From positions 124,001 to 188,000 of the forward strand of contig NZ_FNIQ01000002.1 in NCBI RefSeq assembly GCF_900104025.1: a stretch of DNA of 64,000 nt, given 5' to 3'. Within the stretch, counting starts at the first letter, position 1, and each line of letters opens with the position of its first letter. This document shows positions 23,872 to 32,446 of this stretch, piece by piece. The position numbers were made by a program, and so were the translations under genes. The notes below the pieces were generated by a model. It searched no databases. It had not been told where the DNA came from and saw only the letters and a program-made list of their open reading frames with translations. The stretch is from Geodermatophilus sp. DSM 45219. Lineage in GTDB: Bacteria > Actinomycetota > Actinomycetes > Mycobacteriales > Geodermatophilaceae.

Positions 23872-25947
23872 GTGGGCAAGGAGACCGTCGCCGCACCGAG
23901 CCCGCGGCCGGCCCGGAAGGTGCGCAACGTGGCCCTGGTGGGCCACGCGGCCGCGGGCAAGACCACCCTCGCCGAGGCGCTGCTGGTCGCCACCGGCGCG
24001 CTGACCCGCGCCGGCCGGGTCGAGGACGGCACCACCTGCCTGGACAGCGAGGAGGTGGAGGTCCGCCAGCAGCGCTCGGTGTCGCTCGGCGTGGCCACCG
24101 TCGAGCACGCCGGGCACCGCATCACCCTGCTCGACACCCCCGGCTCGCCGGACTTCGTCGGCGAGCTGCGCGCCGGCCTGCGCGCGGCCGACGCCGCGCT
24201 GTTCGTCGTCTCCGCCGTCGGCGGCGTCGACGCCACCACCGTGCAGCTGTGGGAGGAGTGCGCGGCCGTGGGCATGCCGCGCGCCGTCGTGGTCACCCAG
24301 CTGGACCGCCCGCGCGCCGACGTCGACGACGCCGTCCGCTCCTGCCGCACGATGCTGGGGGACGGCGTCCTGCCGATGCACCTGCTGCGGCGCGGCCCGG
24401 ACGGCGCGGTCACCGGGCTGTGCTCCCTGCTCGAACCGCACCCGGACGCCGACGACCCGGACGCCGACCGCCTCCGCGCCGAGCTCATCGAGGGGATCAT
24501 CGGGGAGAGCGAGGACGAGACCCTGATGGACCGCTACCTCGGCGGCGAGGAGCTCTCCGTCGCCGACCTGGTCGCGGACCTGGAGACCGCGGTCGCCCGC
24601 GGCCACTTCCACCCGGTGCTGTGCGCGTCCCCGCTGACCGGCGTCGGCGTGCCCGAGCTGCTCGACCTGCTGGTCTCGGCGTTCCCGTGCCCCGTGGAGC
24701 ACGGCTGCCCGCCGGCCACCCGCCCCGACGGGAGGCCGGCGCCCGCGCTGTCCTGCGACCCCGACGGCCCGCTGGTCGCCGAGGTGGTCAAGACCACGAC
24801 CGACCCCTACCTCGGCCGGGTCTCGCTGGTGCGGGTCTTCTCCGGCACCCTGCGCCCGGACACCCCGGTGCACGTCTCCGGCCACGGCCTCGCCGACCGC
24901 GGCCACCCCGACCACGACACCGACGAGCGGATCGGCGCGGTCTCCTCCCCGCTGGGCCCGACGTTGCGCCCGGTCGCGGCCTGTCCCGCCGGGGACGTCT
25001 GCGCCGTCGCCCGGCTCACCACCGCCGAGACCGGCGACACCCTCTCCTCGCCCGAGGACCCCCGCCTGGTCGCGCCGTGGGACCTGCCCACCCCGCAGCT
25101 GCCGGTCGCGGTCGAGGCGGCGTCCCGGGCCGACGAGGACCGGCTGGCCACCGCGCTGTCCCGGCTGGTCGCCGAGGACCCGACCGTCCGGCTGGAGCGC
25201 CGTCCCGACACCGGGCAGCTGCTGCTGTGGTGCGTCGGGGAGGCGCACGCCGAGGTGCTGCTCGAGCGGCTGCGCACCCGGCACGGCGTGGCGGTGGCCA
25301 CGGTGCCGGTGCGGGTACCGATGGTGGAGACCCTCGCCGGGCCGGCGCGGGTCACCGGCCGGCACGTCAAGCAGTCCGGCGGGCACGGCCAGTACGCCAT
25401 CGTCGTGGTCGAGGCCGAGCCCGGCCCGCCGGGCTCGGGGATCGTGTTCGAGCAGCGGATCGTCGGCGGCACCGTGCCCAGCCAGTTCCACTCCAGCGTG
25501 GAGAAGGGCATCCGCGCCCAGGCCGAGCGCGGGGTCAGCGGCGACCGGCCGATCGTCGACGTCCGCGTGACCCTGGTCGACGGCAAGGCGCACTCGGTGG
25601 ACTCCTCCGACGCCGCCTTCCAGGCCGCCGGCGCCCTCGCGCTGCGCGAGGCCGCCGCCGCGGCCGGCACCCGGGTGCTCGAGCCGTGGTGCGAGGTGGC
25701 GGTGGTGGTGCCGGGGGAGTACGTCGGTGCGGTGATGAGCGACCTGTCGGGACGGCGGGCGCGGGTGACCGGCAGCGACGCCGACCCCGAGCGCGACCGG
25801 ACGACGGTGCGCGCCGAGGTGCCGGAGGTCGAGCTGCTCGGCTACGCCGGGGCGCTGCGCTCGGTGTCGCACGGCACCGGGCACTTCAGCCGCCGGCCGC
25901 TGGGCCACGAGCCGGCACCGGCGTCGCTGACCGCCGTCCCGGCCTAG
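23872..25947 (+). CDS. fusA2: Elongation factor G-like protein EF-G2
   Basis: The 691-aa translational GTPase has the G1 P-loop GHAAAGKTT at 24-32, LLDTPGSPDFVGEL as the G3 DxxG region, and TQLD in place of the NKxD G4 motif. G4 substitution is common in this paralogue and marks it as EF-G2 rather than the essential EF-G. Later domains include RVTGRHVKQSGGHGQYAIVVVEAEP and GVSGDRPIVDVRVTLVDGKAHSVDSSDAAF of domain IV. Mycobacterial EF-G2 lacks normal translocation activity; its role is unresolved. The GTG at 23872 is five bases after the DUF1918 stop. Confidence 0.92.
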   Translation: MGKETVAAPSPRPARKVRNVALVGHAAAGKTTLAEALLVATGALTRAGRVEDGTTCLDSEEVEVRQQRSVSLGVATVEHAGHRITLLDTPGSPDFVGELRAGLRAADAALFVVSAVGGVDATTVQLWEECAAVGMPRAVVVTQLDRPRADVDDAVRSCRTMLGDGVLPMHLLRRGPDGAVTGLCSLLEPHPDADDPDADRLRAELIEGIIGESEDETLMDRYLGGEELSVADLVADLETAVARGHFHPVLCASPLTGVGVPELLDLLVSAFPCPVEHGCPPATRPDGRPAPALSCDPDGPLVAEVVKTTTDPYLGRVSLVRVFSGTLRPDTPVHVSGHGLADRGHPDHDTDERIGAVSSPLGPTLRPVAACPAGDVCAVARLTTAETGDTLSSPEDPRLVAPWDLPTPQLPVAVEAASRADEDRLATALSRLVAEDPTVRLERRPDTGQLLLWCVGEAHAEVLLERLRTRHGVAVATVPVRVPMVETLAGPARVTGRHVKQSGGHGQYAIVVVEAEPGPPGSGIVFEQRIVGGTVPSQFHSSVEKGIRAQAERGVSGDRPIVDVRVTLVDGKAHSVDSSDAAFQAAGALALREAAAAAGTRVLEPWCEVAVVVPGEYVGAVMSDLSGRRARVTGSDADPERDRTTVRAEVPEVELLGYAGALRSVSHGTGHFSRRPLGHEPAPASLTAVPA

Positions 25948-26055
25948 CGGACCGCCCGGTACCGCAACCGGGTGGACCCGGGAGTGTCGGCGGAGCCCGC
26001 CGTCGGCACGGGACACTAGCCTCAGGAGCCGGTGTCCAGCGGGTGCGGAGGTGTC

Positions 26056-26706
26056 GTGACGTCGTCCAACGGGCCGTCGGCCGCGGCCTCGGCCCGGCCG
26101 GGGGCGGGCGGATACACCGTCGCCGACCGCAACGAGCTGCCCGACCGCGTCTGGACGCTGCCCAACGCCCTGTCGGTGCTGCGGCTGCTCGGCGTCCCGC
26201 TGTTCCTGTGGCTGCTGCTCGGGCCGCAGGCCGACGGGTGGGCCGTGGTGGTGCTCATGGTCTCCGGGGCCACCGACTGGCTCGACGGCAAGCTGGCCCG
26301 CTCGCTGGGGCAGGCCAGCCGGCTGGGGGCGCTGCTCGACCCGGCCGCGGACCGGCTCTACATCGTCGCCACGCTGGTCGCGTTCGTGCTGCGCGACGTC
26401 GTCCCGCTGTGGGTGGTCGCCGTGCTGGTCGGCCGCGAGGTGGTGCTCGGGGTGGCGCTGCTGGTGCTGCGCGCCCACGGCTGGCCGCCGCTGCAGGTGC
26501 ACTACCTGGGCAAGGCCGCGACGTTCATCCTGCTCTACGCCTTCCCGCTGCTGCTGCTGGCCGAGGGTGACGGGTCTCTCGCCGCGGTCGTGCAGCCGGT
26601 CGCCTACGCGCTGACCGCCTGGGGTGTGGCGCTCTACCTGCTCGCCGCGGTGCTCTACGTCGTCCAGGCCGCCGGACTGGTCCGAGCCGCCCGGTCCGCG
26701 CCGTGA
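26056..26706 (+). CDS. CDP-alcohol phosphatidyltransferase (phosphatidylglycerophosphate synthase-like)
   Basis: The 216-aa membrane enzyme carries the CDP-alcohol phosphatidyltransferase signature in GATDWLDGKLARSLGQASRLGALLDPAADRLY, that is D-x2-D-G-x2-A-R-x8-G-x3-D-x3-D. Five to six helices follow. The gene starts a cluster syntenic with M. tuberculosis Rv1822 (pgsA2). The acceptor alcohol is not certain. The GTG at 26056 has GGAGG four bases upstream; an earlier in-frame GTG at 26032 is less likely. The stop overlaps the next start. Confidence 0.9.
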   Translation: MTSSNGPSAAASARPGAGGYTVADRNELPDRVWTLPNALSVLRLLGVPLFLWLLLGPQADGWAVVVLMVSGATDWLDGKLARSLGQASRLGALLDPAADRLYIVATLVAFVLRDVVPLWVVAVLVGREVVLGVALLVLRAHGWPPLQVHYLGKAATFILLYAFPLLLLAEGDGSLAAVVQPVAYALTAWGVALYLLAAVLYVVQAAGLVRAARSAP

Positions 26707-27635
26707 CCACCCTCCAGCGCGGGGGAGGACCACGGTCCCTGGGCGCCTCGCTGCTCGACCAGGTGCTCGCCGAGACCCTCGACCCCGCGTACGCCCAGGC
26801 CGCCCGGGCCCGTGCGGAGCGCGCCGCGGCCGGCGACCCGCCGCCGCCCCGGCGCCGCGGCCGGCTCGCGGTCGCCGCGGTGCTGGCCGTCGCCGGCGTG
26901 CTGGCCGCGGTCACCTACGACCAGGCCGCCGAGGGCGCGCAGGGCCGCGAGCAGGTGCGCGCGGCGCTGGTCGGGGAGGTGCAGGCCGAGTCGGAGGTCA
27001 CCGACGGGCTGGCCGCCGAGCTGGAGACGGTCCGCGGCCAGGTCTCCGCCGCCCGGGACGCCGAGCTCGCCGCCACCGCCGTCGGCCAGCGGGCGCTGGA
27101 CCGGGTGGAGGACGCCGAGCTCGCCGCCGGGGCGGTCCCGGTCGGCGGCCCCGGCCTGCTGGTCACCCTCGCCGACGCCGAGCCCGACGCCGACGCCGAC
27201 CCGGTCGGGGGCACGGCGGAGGTCGACCCGCGCGGCCAGGTGCGCGACGGCGACCTGCAGCTGGTGGTCAACGCACTCTGGGCGGCCGGGGCCGAGGCGG
27301 TCAGCATCAACGACCAGCGGCTGGGCCCGACGACGGCCATCCGCTTCGCCGGCGAGGCGGTGCTGGTGGACTTCCGGCCGGTCACCAACCCCTACCTGGT
27401 CAGCGCGGTCGGCGACCCCCAGACGCTGCGCGAGCGCTTCCTGGCCAGCCCCGAGGTCGGCGCCCTCGCCGCCATCTCCGAGTCCTTCGGACTGCGTTTC
27501 GAGTTCGCCCAGGAGGACGAGCTGTCCCTTCCCGCCGGGAGCCCGCCCGAGCTCCGTTCCGCCGTCCCGGTGTCCGAGGTGCCGCCCGCCGTGCCCGCCG
27601 ACGACGGGGCACCCGCGCCCGCCCCGGGGGGCTGA
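26703..27635 (+). CDS. DUF881 family protein, first copy
   Basis: The 310-aa protein has a cytoplasmic basic N-terminus, one TM at about 58-77 (LAVAAVLAVAGVLAAVTYDQ), a coiled-coil-like segment (EVTDGLAAELETVRGQVSAARDAELAAT) and a DUF881 domain: VGGPGLLVTLADAEP; LQLVVNALWAAGAEAVSINDQRLGPTTAIRFAGEAVLVDFRPVTNPYLVSAVGDPQTL. It is the counterpart of mycobacterial Rv1823 by position. Such proteins resemble B. subtilis YlxW/X genes of the division cluster. It overlaps the upstream gene by four bases. A role near the cell wall or septum is inferred from context. Confidence 0.9.
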   Translation: MTTLQRGGGPRSLGASLLDQVLAETLDPAYAQAARARAERAAAGDPPPPRRRGRLAVAAVLAVAGVLAAVTYDQAAEGAQGREQVRAALVGEVQAESEVTDGLAAELETVRGQVSAARDAELAATAVGQRALDRVEDAELAAGAVPVGGPGLLVTLADAEPDADADPVGGTAEVDPRGQVRDGDLQLVVNALWAAGAEAVSINDQRLGPTTAIRFAGEAVLVDFRPVTNPYLVSAVGDPQTLRERFLASPEVGALAAISESFGLRFEFAQEDELSLPAGSPPELRSAVPVSEVPPAVPADDGAPAPAPGG

Positions 27636-27637
27636 CC

Positions 27638-27970
27638 GTGATCCCGATCCTCGGCCTGGCCGCCGGCATCCTGCTGGGCCTGGTCTTCGACCCCACCGTC
27701 CCGCTGTGGCTGCAGCCCTACCTGCCGATCGCCGTGGTGGCGGCCCTCGACGCCGTCTTCGGCGGCTTCCGCGCCCGGCTCGACGGGATCTTCGACGCGA
27801 AGGTGTTCGTCATCTCGTTCGTGTCCAACGTGGTGGTCGCCGGCCTGGTCGTGTTCCTCGGCGACCAGCTCGGCGTGGGCGCCCAGCTGTCCACCGCCGT
27901 GGTCGTCGTCCTCGGCATCCGCATCTTCGGCAACGCCGCCGCCATCCGGCGGCACGTGTTCCGGGCATGA
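27638..27970 (+). CDS. sbp: Small basic protein (DUF1290)
   Basis: The 110-aa membrane protein VIPILGLAAGILLGLVFDPTVPLWLQPYLPIAVVAALDAVFGGFRARLDGIFDAKVFVISFVSNVVVAGLVVFLGDQLGVG is the complete DUF1290/Sbp family with three TM helices. It is the counterpart of Rv1824 and of B. subtilis sbp next to ftsA. The GTG at 27638 is two bases after the first DUF881 stop, and the stop overlaps the second DUF881 start (ATGA). Its precise function is unknown; in firmicutes the gene is in the division cluster. Confidence 0.92.
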   Translation: MIPILGLAAGILLGLVFDPTVPLWLQPYLPIAVVAALDAVFGGFRARLDGIFDAKVFVISFVSNVVVAGLVVFLGDQLGVGAQLSTAVVVVLGIRIFGNAAAIRRHVFRA

Positions 27971-28869
27971 CCGGGCCGCAGCGCCCCGTGCCGGGGCCCG
28001 ACGAGCCGCCGGTGGACGACGTCCACCCCGGGGACGACGCCCCGGACCTGGACGCCGCCGCCGAGCCCGACCGCCCCGCGGACCCGGACGTCCCCGCGGG
28101 CCCGGACCGCGCCGCCGACCCGGTCGTCCCGCCCGACGGTGAGCAGTCGGCGGCCGCGTCCCCCGCCCGCCCGCGACGCCGCCGCGACCCGCTCGCCGCC
28201 GCGCTCATCGGCGTCCTCACCCTGCTGCTCGGCTTCGCCTTCGCCGTCCAGGTGCGCACCACCGGGACCGGGGAGGACTACGCGAGCCTCCGCGAGGAGG
28301 ACCTGGTGCGCATCCTCGACGAGCTCGACGCCCGCGAGGACCGGCTGCGCGAGCAGCTCGCCGACCAGCGCGCGGTGCTGCGCGACCTCAACAGCTCCGA
28401 CAGCCAGTCCGAGGCCGCCGTGCAGGACGCCCGCGAGCGCGCCGAGGCCCTCGGGATCCTCAACGGCACCGTCGCCGCGCAGGGGCCCGGCCTGGTGATG
28501 ACCGTCCGCGACCCGGAGGGCCGGCTGCGGGTGGCCGACCTGCTCGACGCGGTCCAGGAACTGCGCGGGGCCGGCGCGGAGACGATGCAGATCGACGGGG
28601 TCCGCGTCGGGGTGTCGACGGCGGTCACCGGCGGGCCCGGGCAGCTGCAGGTCGACGGCACCGCGATCGACAGCCCCTACGAGATCCGGGTCATCGGCTC
28701 CCCGCAGGACCTCGCGACCGCGATGAACATCCCCGGCGGCGTCGTCGACCAGATCGGCCGGCAGGGCGGCACCGTCGACATCGAGCAGTCCGACGCCGTC
28801 GTGGTCGACGCGTTGCGGCCGCTGGACCGCCCTCAATACGCTCAGCCCGACCCGGGCGACGGCGACTGA
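27967..28869 (+). CDS. DUF881 family protein, second copy
   Basis: The 300-aa protein begins with about 75 Pro/Asp-rich cytoplasmic residues. A TM follows (LAAALIGVLTLLLGFAFAVQV, about 76-96), then a coiled coil (EEDLVRILDELDAREDRLREQLADQRAVLRDL) and the DUF881 domain with QGPGLVMTVRDPEGRLRVADLLDAVQELRGAGAETMQIDGVRVGVSTAV. It is the counterpart of Rv1825. The disordered acidic N-terminus is longer than usual. It overlaps sbp by four bases, completing a DUF881-sbp-DUF881 trio that is likely one membrane complex (inference). Confidence 0.9.
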   Translation: MTGPQRPVPGPDEPPVDDVHPGDDAPDLDAAAEPDRPADPDVPAGPDRAADPVVPPDGEQSAAASPARPRRRRDPLAAALIGVLTLLLGFAFAVQVRTTGTGEDYASLREEDLVRILDELDAREDRLREQLADQRAVLRDLNSSDSQSEAAVQDARERAEALGILNGTVAAQGPGLVMTVRDPEGRLRVADLLDAVQELRGAGAETMQIDGVRVGVSTAVTGGPGQLQVDGTAIDSPYEIRVIGSPQDLATAMNIPGGVVDQIGRQGGTVDIEQSDAVVVDALRPLDRPQYAQPDPGDGD

Positions 28870-28911
28870 CGCCGTGCCACCTTCCCTGCCTTCCCGCCGA
28901 GGAGCCGCCGC

Positions 28912-29340
28912 ATGACCACCCCCGACGACCGCCGCTACACCGAGCAGCACGAGTGGGCCCTGCTGCTGGGCGCCGGGGGCCAGGGCGGCGGGCTGCAGGG
29001 CGGCGAGGGCACCGTCGTCCGGGTGGGCATCACCGACCACGCGCAGGACGCCCTCGGCGACATCGTCTTCGTGCAGCTGCCCGAGGTCGGCGCCCAGGTC
29101 ACACCCGGCAACCCCATCGGCGAGGTCGAGTCGACCAAGTCGGTGTCCGACGTCTACTCGCCGGTCCCCGGCACGGTGACGGCGGTCAACGAGGCGCTCA
29201 CCGACGCGCCGGAGACCATCAACGCCGACCCGTACGGGGCCGGCTGGCTGGTCGAGATCGCCGTCGCCGGCGACGGCGGGGACCCCACCGGGGAGCTGCT
29301 GGACGCCGCCGCCTACGAGGCGCTGGTCGCCGGCGGCTGA
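28912..29340 (+). CDS. gcvH: Glycine cleavage system H protein
   Basis: The 142-aa lipoyl carrier has YTEQHEWALL at the N-terminus, VGITDHAQDALGDIVFVQLPEVGAQV, and the lipoylation hairpin GEVESTKSVSDVYSPVPGTV with Lys76 as acceptor. It shuttles the aminomethyl group between GcvP, GcvT and Lpd. A Gly-rich insertion (LLGAGGQGGGLQGGEG) sits in the first beta-loop, where most GcvH have only a short turn; it is also seen in relatives of this cluster. The ATG at 28912 has GAGGAG upstream. It is in the same block as gcvP, with five genes between. Confidence 0.93.
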   Translation: MTTPDDRRYTEQHEWALLLGAGGQGGGLQGGEGTVVRVGITDHAQDALGDIVFVQLPEVGAQVTPGNPIGEVESTKSVSDVYSPVPGTVTAVNEALTDAPETINADPYGAGWLVEIAVAGDGGDPTGELLDAAAYEALVAGG

Positions 29341-29393
29341 CCGGCACCGTCCGCGAGGTCGCGGTCACTATGCTCCCCGTGAGGCGCCGTCGA

Positions 29394-29408
29394 GCCCGCT
29401 CAGCGGGC
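29394..29408. terminator. Hairpin in the gcvH-garA gap
   Basis: GCCCG-CTCAG-CGGGC forms a short perfect stem, enclosed by GAGGC (from 29381) and GCCTC (to 29418). There is no U-tract, as usual in high-GC actinobacteria. It could end gcvH transcription or sit in the garA leader; weak evidence. Confidence 0.35.
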
Positions 29409-29593
29409 GCAGAGCCTCACCCTGTACGTTCGGTTGACCCTCGGGTCGGCCGCTGGTTCCATGACCCACGGCCCGCCGTGCCCGGCGCGGCGGCCGACCT
29501 TCGACGGGCCGCCCGGCCCGTCGTCCGCCGGCCGCCCGCGGCCAGACCCCAGGTCCGCGGCGGTGCCACCCCCCTGCACCGGAGGAGACAGAC

Positions 29594-30106
29594 GTGCACT
29601 GCACTCGTTGTGGCCACAACAACCCCGAGGGCAGTCGCTTCTGCGCGCAGTGCGGCGCGGCGCTGTCCCAGGAGCGGATCGGGGAGTCCACCAGCGTCAT
29701 CCCCAAGGTGGGTGGCGAGGACTCCGCCGAGACCCCCGAGGTCACCGAGGCCGACGCCCACGCCGGCGCGGTCGAGTCGCTGCCCGCGGGCTCGGCGCTG
29801 CTGGTCGTCAAGCGCGGCCCCAACGCCGGCAGCCGGTTCCTGCTCGACCAGGACGTCACCACCGCCGGCCGGCACCCCGACAGCGACATCTTCCTCGACG
29901 ACGTCACCGTCAGCCGCCGGCACGTGGAGTTCCACCGCGAGGGCGGCGGGTTCTCGGTGCACGACGTGGGCAGCCTCAACGGCACCTACGTCAACCGCGA
30001 GCCGGTCGACGTCGCGACGCTGGCCGGTGGCGACGAGGTCCAGATCGGCAAGTTCCGCCTCGTCTACCTGACCGGTCCGCGCACGGGCGAGCCCGCCGGC
30101 GCGTGA
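29594..30106 (+). CDS. garA: FHA-domain regulator GarA/OdhI type with N-terminal zinc ribbon
   Basis: The 170-aa protein has a CxxC...CxxC ribbon (Cys3, Cys6, Cys17, Cys20), a linker with ESTSV at 31-35, and an FHA domain at about 75-160: GRHPDSDIFLDDVTVSRRHVEF and GSLNGTYVNREPVD. The FHA region is nearly identical to mycobacterial GarA, which binds and inhibits 2-oxoglutarate dehydrogenase and glutamate dehydrogenase until phosphorylated by PknB/PknG on the ETTSV motif. Here the first of those threonines is Ser32 and the second is Thr33. The zinc ribbon replaces the usual short N-terminus. The GTG at 29594 follows GGAGGAGA. Confidence 0.92.
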   Translation: MHCTRCGHNNPEGSRFCAQCGAALSQERIGESTSVIPKVGGEDSAETPEVTEADAHAGAVESLPAGSALLVVKRGPNAGSRFLLDQDVTTAGRHPDSDIFLDDVTVSRRHVEFHREGGGFSVHDVGSLNGTYVNREPVDVATLAGGDEVQIGKFRLVYLTGPRTGEPAGA

Positions 30107-30131
30107 TCCGGCGCGCAGCCAGGAGGACGGG

Positions 30132-30854
30132 GTGAGCATGCCCTCCCGCGCGGACGCGTCCGGGGGGCCCGACGAGCGGCACGCGCCCCGGCTCACCATC
30201 GGCGAGGTGCTCACCGTGCTGCGCGAGGACTTCCCGGACGTCTCGATCAGCAAGATCCGCTACCTGGAGTCCGAGGACCTCGTCCACCCGCAGCGCACGC
30301 CGTCGGGGTACCGGAAGTTCTCCTCGGCCGACGTGGCCCGGCTGCGGTACGTGCTGGCCGCCCAGCGCGACCAGTACCTGCCGCTGCGGGTCATCAAGGA
30401 GCACCTCGAGGCGCTCGACCGGGGCGAGCCGCTGCCCGGCAGCACGCCGCCGGCGGCCCCGCCGCCGGAGGAGGAGCCCGACACCGGCAGCCTGACGGCC
30501 GAGCAGTTCGCCCGGGCGTCGGGGCTGGAGGCCGGGCAGCTCGCCGACTGCGTGCAGTTCGGCCTGCTCGCGACCGACGCCGACGGGCGCCACCCGGTGG
30601 CCGACCTGCCGATCGCCCGGGCCGCGGCCGGCCTGGCCCGGCACGGCATCGAGCCGCGGCACCTGCGCGTCTACCAGAACGGCGCCGAGCGGGAGGCCGG
30701 GCTGGTCGAGCAGCTGGTCGCGCCGGTGCTGCGGGCCCGCTCGGAGGAGGCCCGCAACCGGGCCACGGAGAAGCTGCGGGAGCTCGCCGGCCTGTCCGCG
30801 CAGCTGCACGGGGCCCTGCTCGAAGCGCGGCTCCGGGATCTCCTGCGCCCCTGA
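30132..30854 (+). CDS. ftsR: MerR-family regulator FtsR
   Basis: The 240-aa protein has a winged-helix N-terminus RLTIGEVLTVLREDFPDVSISKIRYLESEDLVHPQRTPSGYRKFSSADVARLRYVLAAQRDQYLPLRVIKEHLEAL. Its second half has a second HTH-like segment, LTAEQFARASGLEAGQLADCVQFGLL. This is the pattern of Rv1828/FtsR, which activates ftsZ in corynebacteria. It is 25 bases after garA, as in Mycobacterium and Corynebacterium. GGAGGA precedes the start; the GTG at 30132 or the ATG at 30138 could both serve. Confidence 0.92.
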   Translation: MSMPSRADASGGPDERHAPRLTIGEVLTVLREDFPDVSISKIRYLESEDLVHPQRTPSGYRKFSSADVARLRYVLAAQRDQYLPLRVIKEHLEALDRGEPLPGSTPPAAPPPEEEPDTGSLTAEQFARASGLEAGQLADCVQFGLLATDADGRHPVADLPIARAAAGLARHGIEPRHLRVYQNGAEREAGLVEQLVAPVLRARSEEARNRATEKLRELAGLSAQLHGALLEARLRDLLRP

Positions 30855-30975
30855 CTCGGGCGTACCGTGGTCGCAGCCGGGTCCGAGTCCGGGGCCCGGC
30901 TGCGACCCCCGTCCACCAGCCGCCCGTACCGTTCCACCGCCCGATCCCCCGGGCCGCAGCTGAGGGAGCCCCACC

Positions 30976-31470
30976 GTGCAGGAACTCAGAGTCGTCGGTG
31001 TCCGGGTCGAGCTGCCCGGGAACCAGCCGATCCTGCTGCTCAAGGAGACGCAGGGGGAGCGGTACCTGCCCATCTGGATCGGCGCGGTGGAGGCGGCGGC
31101 GATCGCCTTCGAGCAGCAGGGCGTGCGCCCGGCCCGGCCGATGACCCACGACCTGCTGCGTGAGGTCGTCCGGGCCCTGGGCGCCACGCTCGAGGCGGTC
31201 AACATCACCGAGATGCGCGACGGCATCTACATCGCCGAGCTGGTCTTCGGCGACGAGCGCGTGGTGAGCGCCCGGCCCTCGGACGCCGTCGCCCTCGCCG
31301 TCCGCACCGGCGCCCCCATCTACGGCGCCGAGGACCTGCTCGACGAGGTCGGCATCGAGATCCCCGACGAGCAGGAGGACGAGGTCGAGAAGTTCCGCGA
31401 GTTCCTCGACCAGATCTCCCCGGAGGACTTCGGCGCCGGCTCCGGCTCCGGCGGTGGCGGCCCCGCCTGA
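30976..31470 (+). CDS. Bifunctional nuclease family protein (DUF151)
   Basis: The 164-aa protein QELRVVGVRVELPGNQPILLLKETQGERYLPIWIGAVEAAAIAFEQQGVRPARPMTHDLLREVV matches the DUF151 domain, followed by a short acidic and Gly/Ser-rich tail. Members include plant BBD nucleases; bacterial activity is not established. It is the counterpart of Rv1829 between the two MerR genes. The GTG at 30976 has GAGGGAG upstream. The stop is followed immediately by an interspersed hairpin repeat. Confidence 0.92.
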   Translation: MQELRVVGVRVELPGNQPILLLKETQGERYLPIWIGAVEAAAIAFEQQGVRPARPMTHDLLREVVRALGATLEAVNITEMRDGIYIAELVFGDERVVSARPSDAVALAVRTGAPIYGAEDLLDEVGIEIPDEQEDEVEKFREFLDQISPEDFGAGSGSGGGGPA

Positions 31471-31540
31471 AGAAGGACCACCGTTCCCCCCCACGCCTCA
31501 CAGGTTCGGCGCGGGTCCCTGGACGGTGGCCGTTCCAGTC
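31471..31540. repeat. Post-stop hairpin repeat, copy A (terminator-like)
   Basis: Starting at the DUF151 stop, AGAAGGACC then CCACCGTTCC (31478-31487) pairs, with one bulge, with GGACGGTGG (31521-31529). GCCGTTCCAG and CGTCACC follow. The same frame of flanking words occurs after GH65 (43301) and partly after the GNAT gene (56722). The stem differs between copies but pairing is kept, which supports a structured terminator repeat. Confidence 0.65.
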
Positions 31541-31700
31541 CGTCACCTGGGCCGCCGCGCGGGGCGCGTGTGACTGCTGTGACGGCAGGTGCGGGAGCGG
31601 CGTCGTGGGCCGGTTCGCGGCCCGCTCCGGGTCAAGCCGGGCGCGCGGCGCGCCGATACCCCTCCGATGGGTGAGTGCCGCGACACGCCGCCCTCCTCAG

Positions 31701-31729
31701 TTGACCCACCCCAGGGCCCGGCTTACGGT
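31701..31729 (+). promoter_or_regulatory. Candidate sigma-70-type promoter for the MerR/gcvP part
   Basis: TTGACC at 31701-31706 and TACGGT at 31724-31729 are separated by 17 bases, a good -35/-10 match for a housekeeping actinobacterial promoter, in the 382-base gap before the MerR gene at 31853. The rest of the gap holds the terminator repeat and no gene I can support. Transcription would start near 31736, leaving a leader of about 115 bases. Confidence 0.5.
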
Positions 31730-31852
31730 CGGCGAACAACAGCGGTGGAAGTCCTGGGACGCGACGCGGCAGCCCGCCTGCGGCGACACGACCTCCGGGC
31801 CCCACCGCGGGGGACCGCGGCGACCGCTGCGGGAGCAGAGGAGGACGCTGAC

Positions 31853-32425
31853 GTGAGCGACCAGAGCAACGGCTCCCAGGGTCAGCTCTTCAGCGACGCT
31901 GCCGTGGGCGCGCCGTCCTATGACGAGGTCGACAGCGACCTCGTCGGGTACCGCGGCCCGACGGCGTGTGCCGCTGCCGGCATCACCTACAGGCAGCTCG
32001 ACTACTGGGCCCGTACCGGTCTGGTCGCCCCGTCGGTGCGCAGCGCCACCGGCTCGGGCACCCAGCGGCTGTACTCCTTCCGCGACATCCTGGTGCTCAA
32101 GGTGGTCAAGCGGCTGCTGGACACCGGGGTCTCGCTGCAGAACATCCGCAAGGCGGTCGACCACCTGCGCAACCGCGGCATCAAGGACCTCGCCAACGTC
32201 ACGCTCTTCTCCGACGGCGCCACGGTGTACGAGTGCACCTCCGCCGAGGAGGTCGTCGACCTGCTCGCCGGCGGGCAGGGCGTGTTCGGCATCGCCGTCT
32301 CCGGTGCGCTGCGCGAGCTGTCCGGCGAGCTGGCCGAACTGCCGGCCGAGCGCATCGACGGTGCCCCGCTGCACGCCGCGGACGACGAGCTCGCCCTGCG
32401 CCGCCGCCGCCGCGCCGCGGTGTGA
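31853..32425 (+). CDS. MerR-family regulator (Rv1830-like)
   Basis: The 190-aa protein has the MerR fold at about 25-100: VGYRGPTACAAAGITYRQLDYWARTGLVAPSVRSATGSGTQRLYSFRDILVLKVVKRLLDTGVSLQNIRKAVDHLRNRGI. Its C-terminal half (VTLFSDGATVYECTSAEEVVDLLAGGQGVFGIAVSGALRELSGELAEL) is typical of Rv1830. It is a second regulator in the gcv/garA block, upstream of gcvP by 135 bases. The GTG start at 31853 follows GAGGAGGA. Targets unknown; in mycobacteria the gene is linked to growth-rate control. Confidence 0.92.
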   Translation: MSDQSNGSQGQLFSDAAVGAPSYDEVDSDLVGYRGPTACAAAGITYRQLDYWARTGLVAPSVRSATGSGTQRLYSFRDILVLKVVKRLLDTGVSLQNIRKAVDHLRNRGIKDLANVTLFSDGATVYECTSAEEVVDLLAGGQGVFGIAVSGALRELSGELAELPAERIDGAPLHAADDELALRRRRRAAV

Positions 32426-32428
32426 TCC

Positions 32429-32446
32429 GTCGTCCTACCGGACGAC
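32429..32446. terminator. Hairpin after the MerR gene
   Basis: GTCGTCC-TACC-GGACGAC is a perfect 7-bp stem with a four-base loop starting four bases after the MerR stop. No U-tract follows. It may attenuate read-through into gcvP, which appears to have its own start region. No glycine riboswitch is visible in this 135-base gap. Confidence 0.45.
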
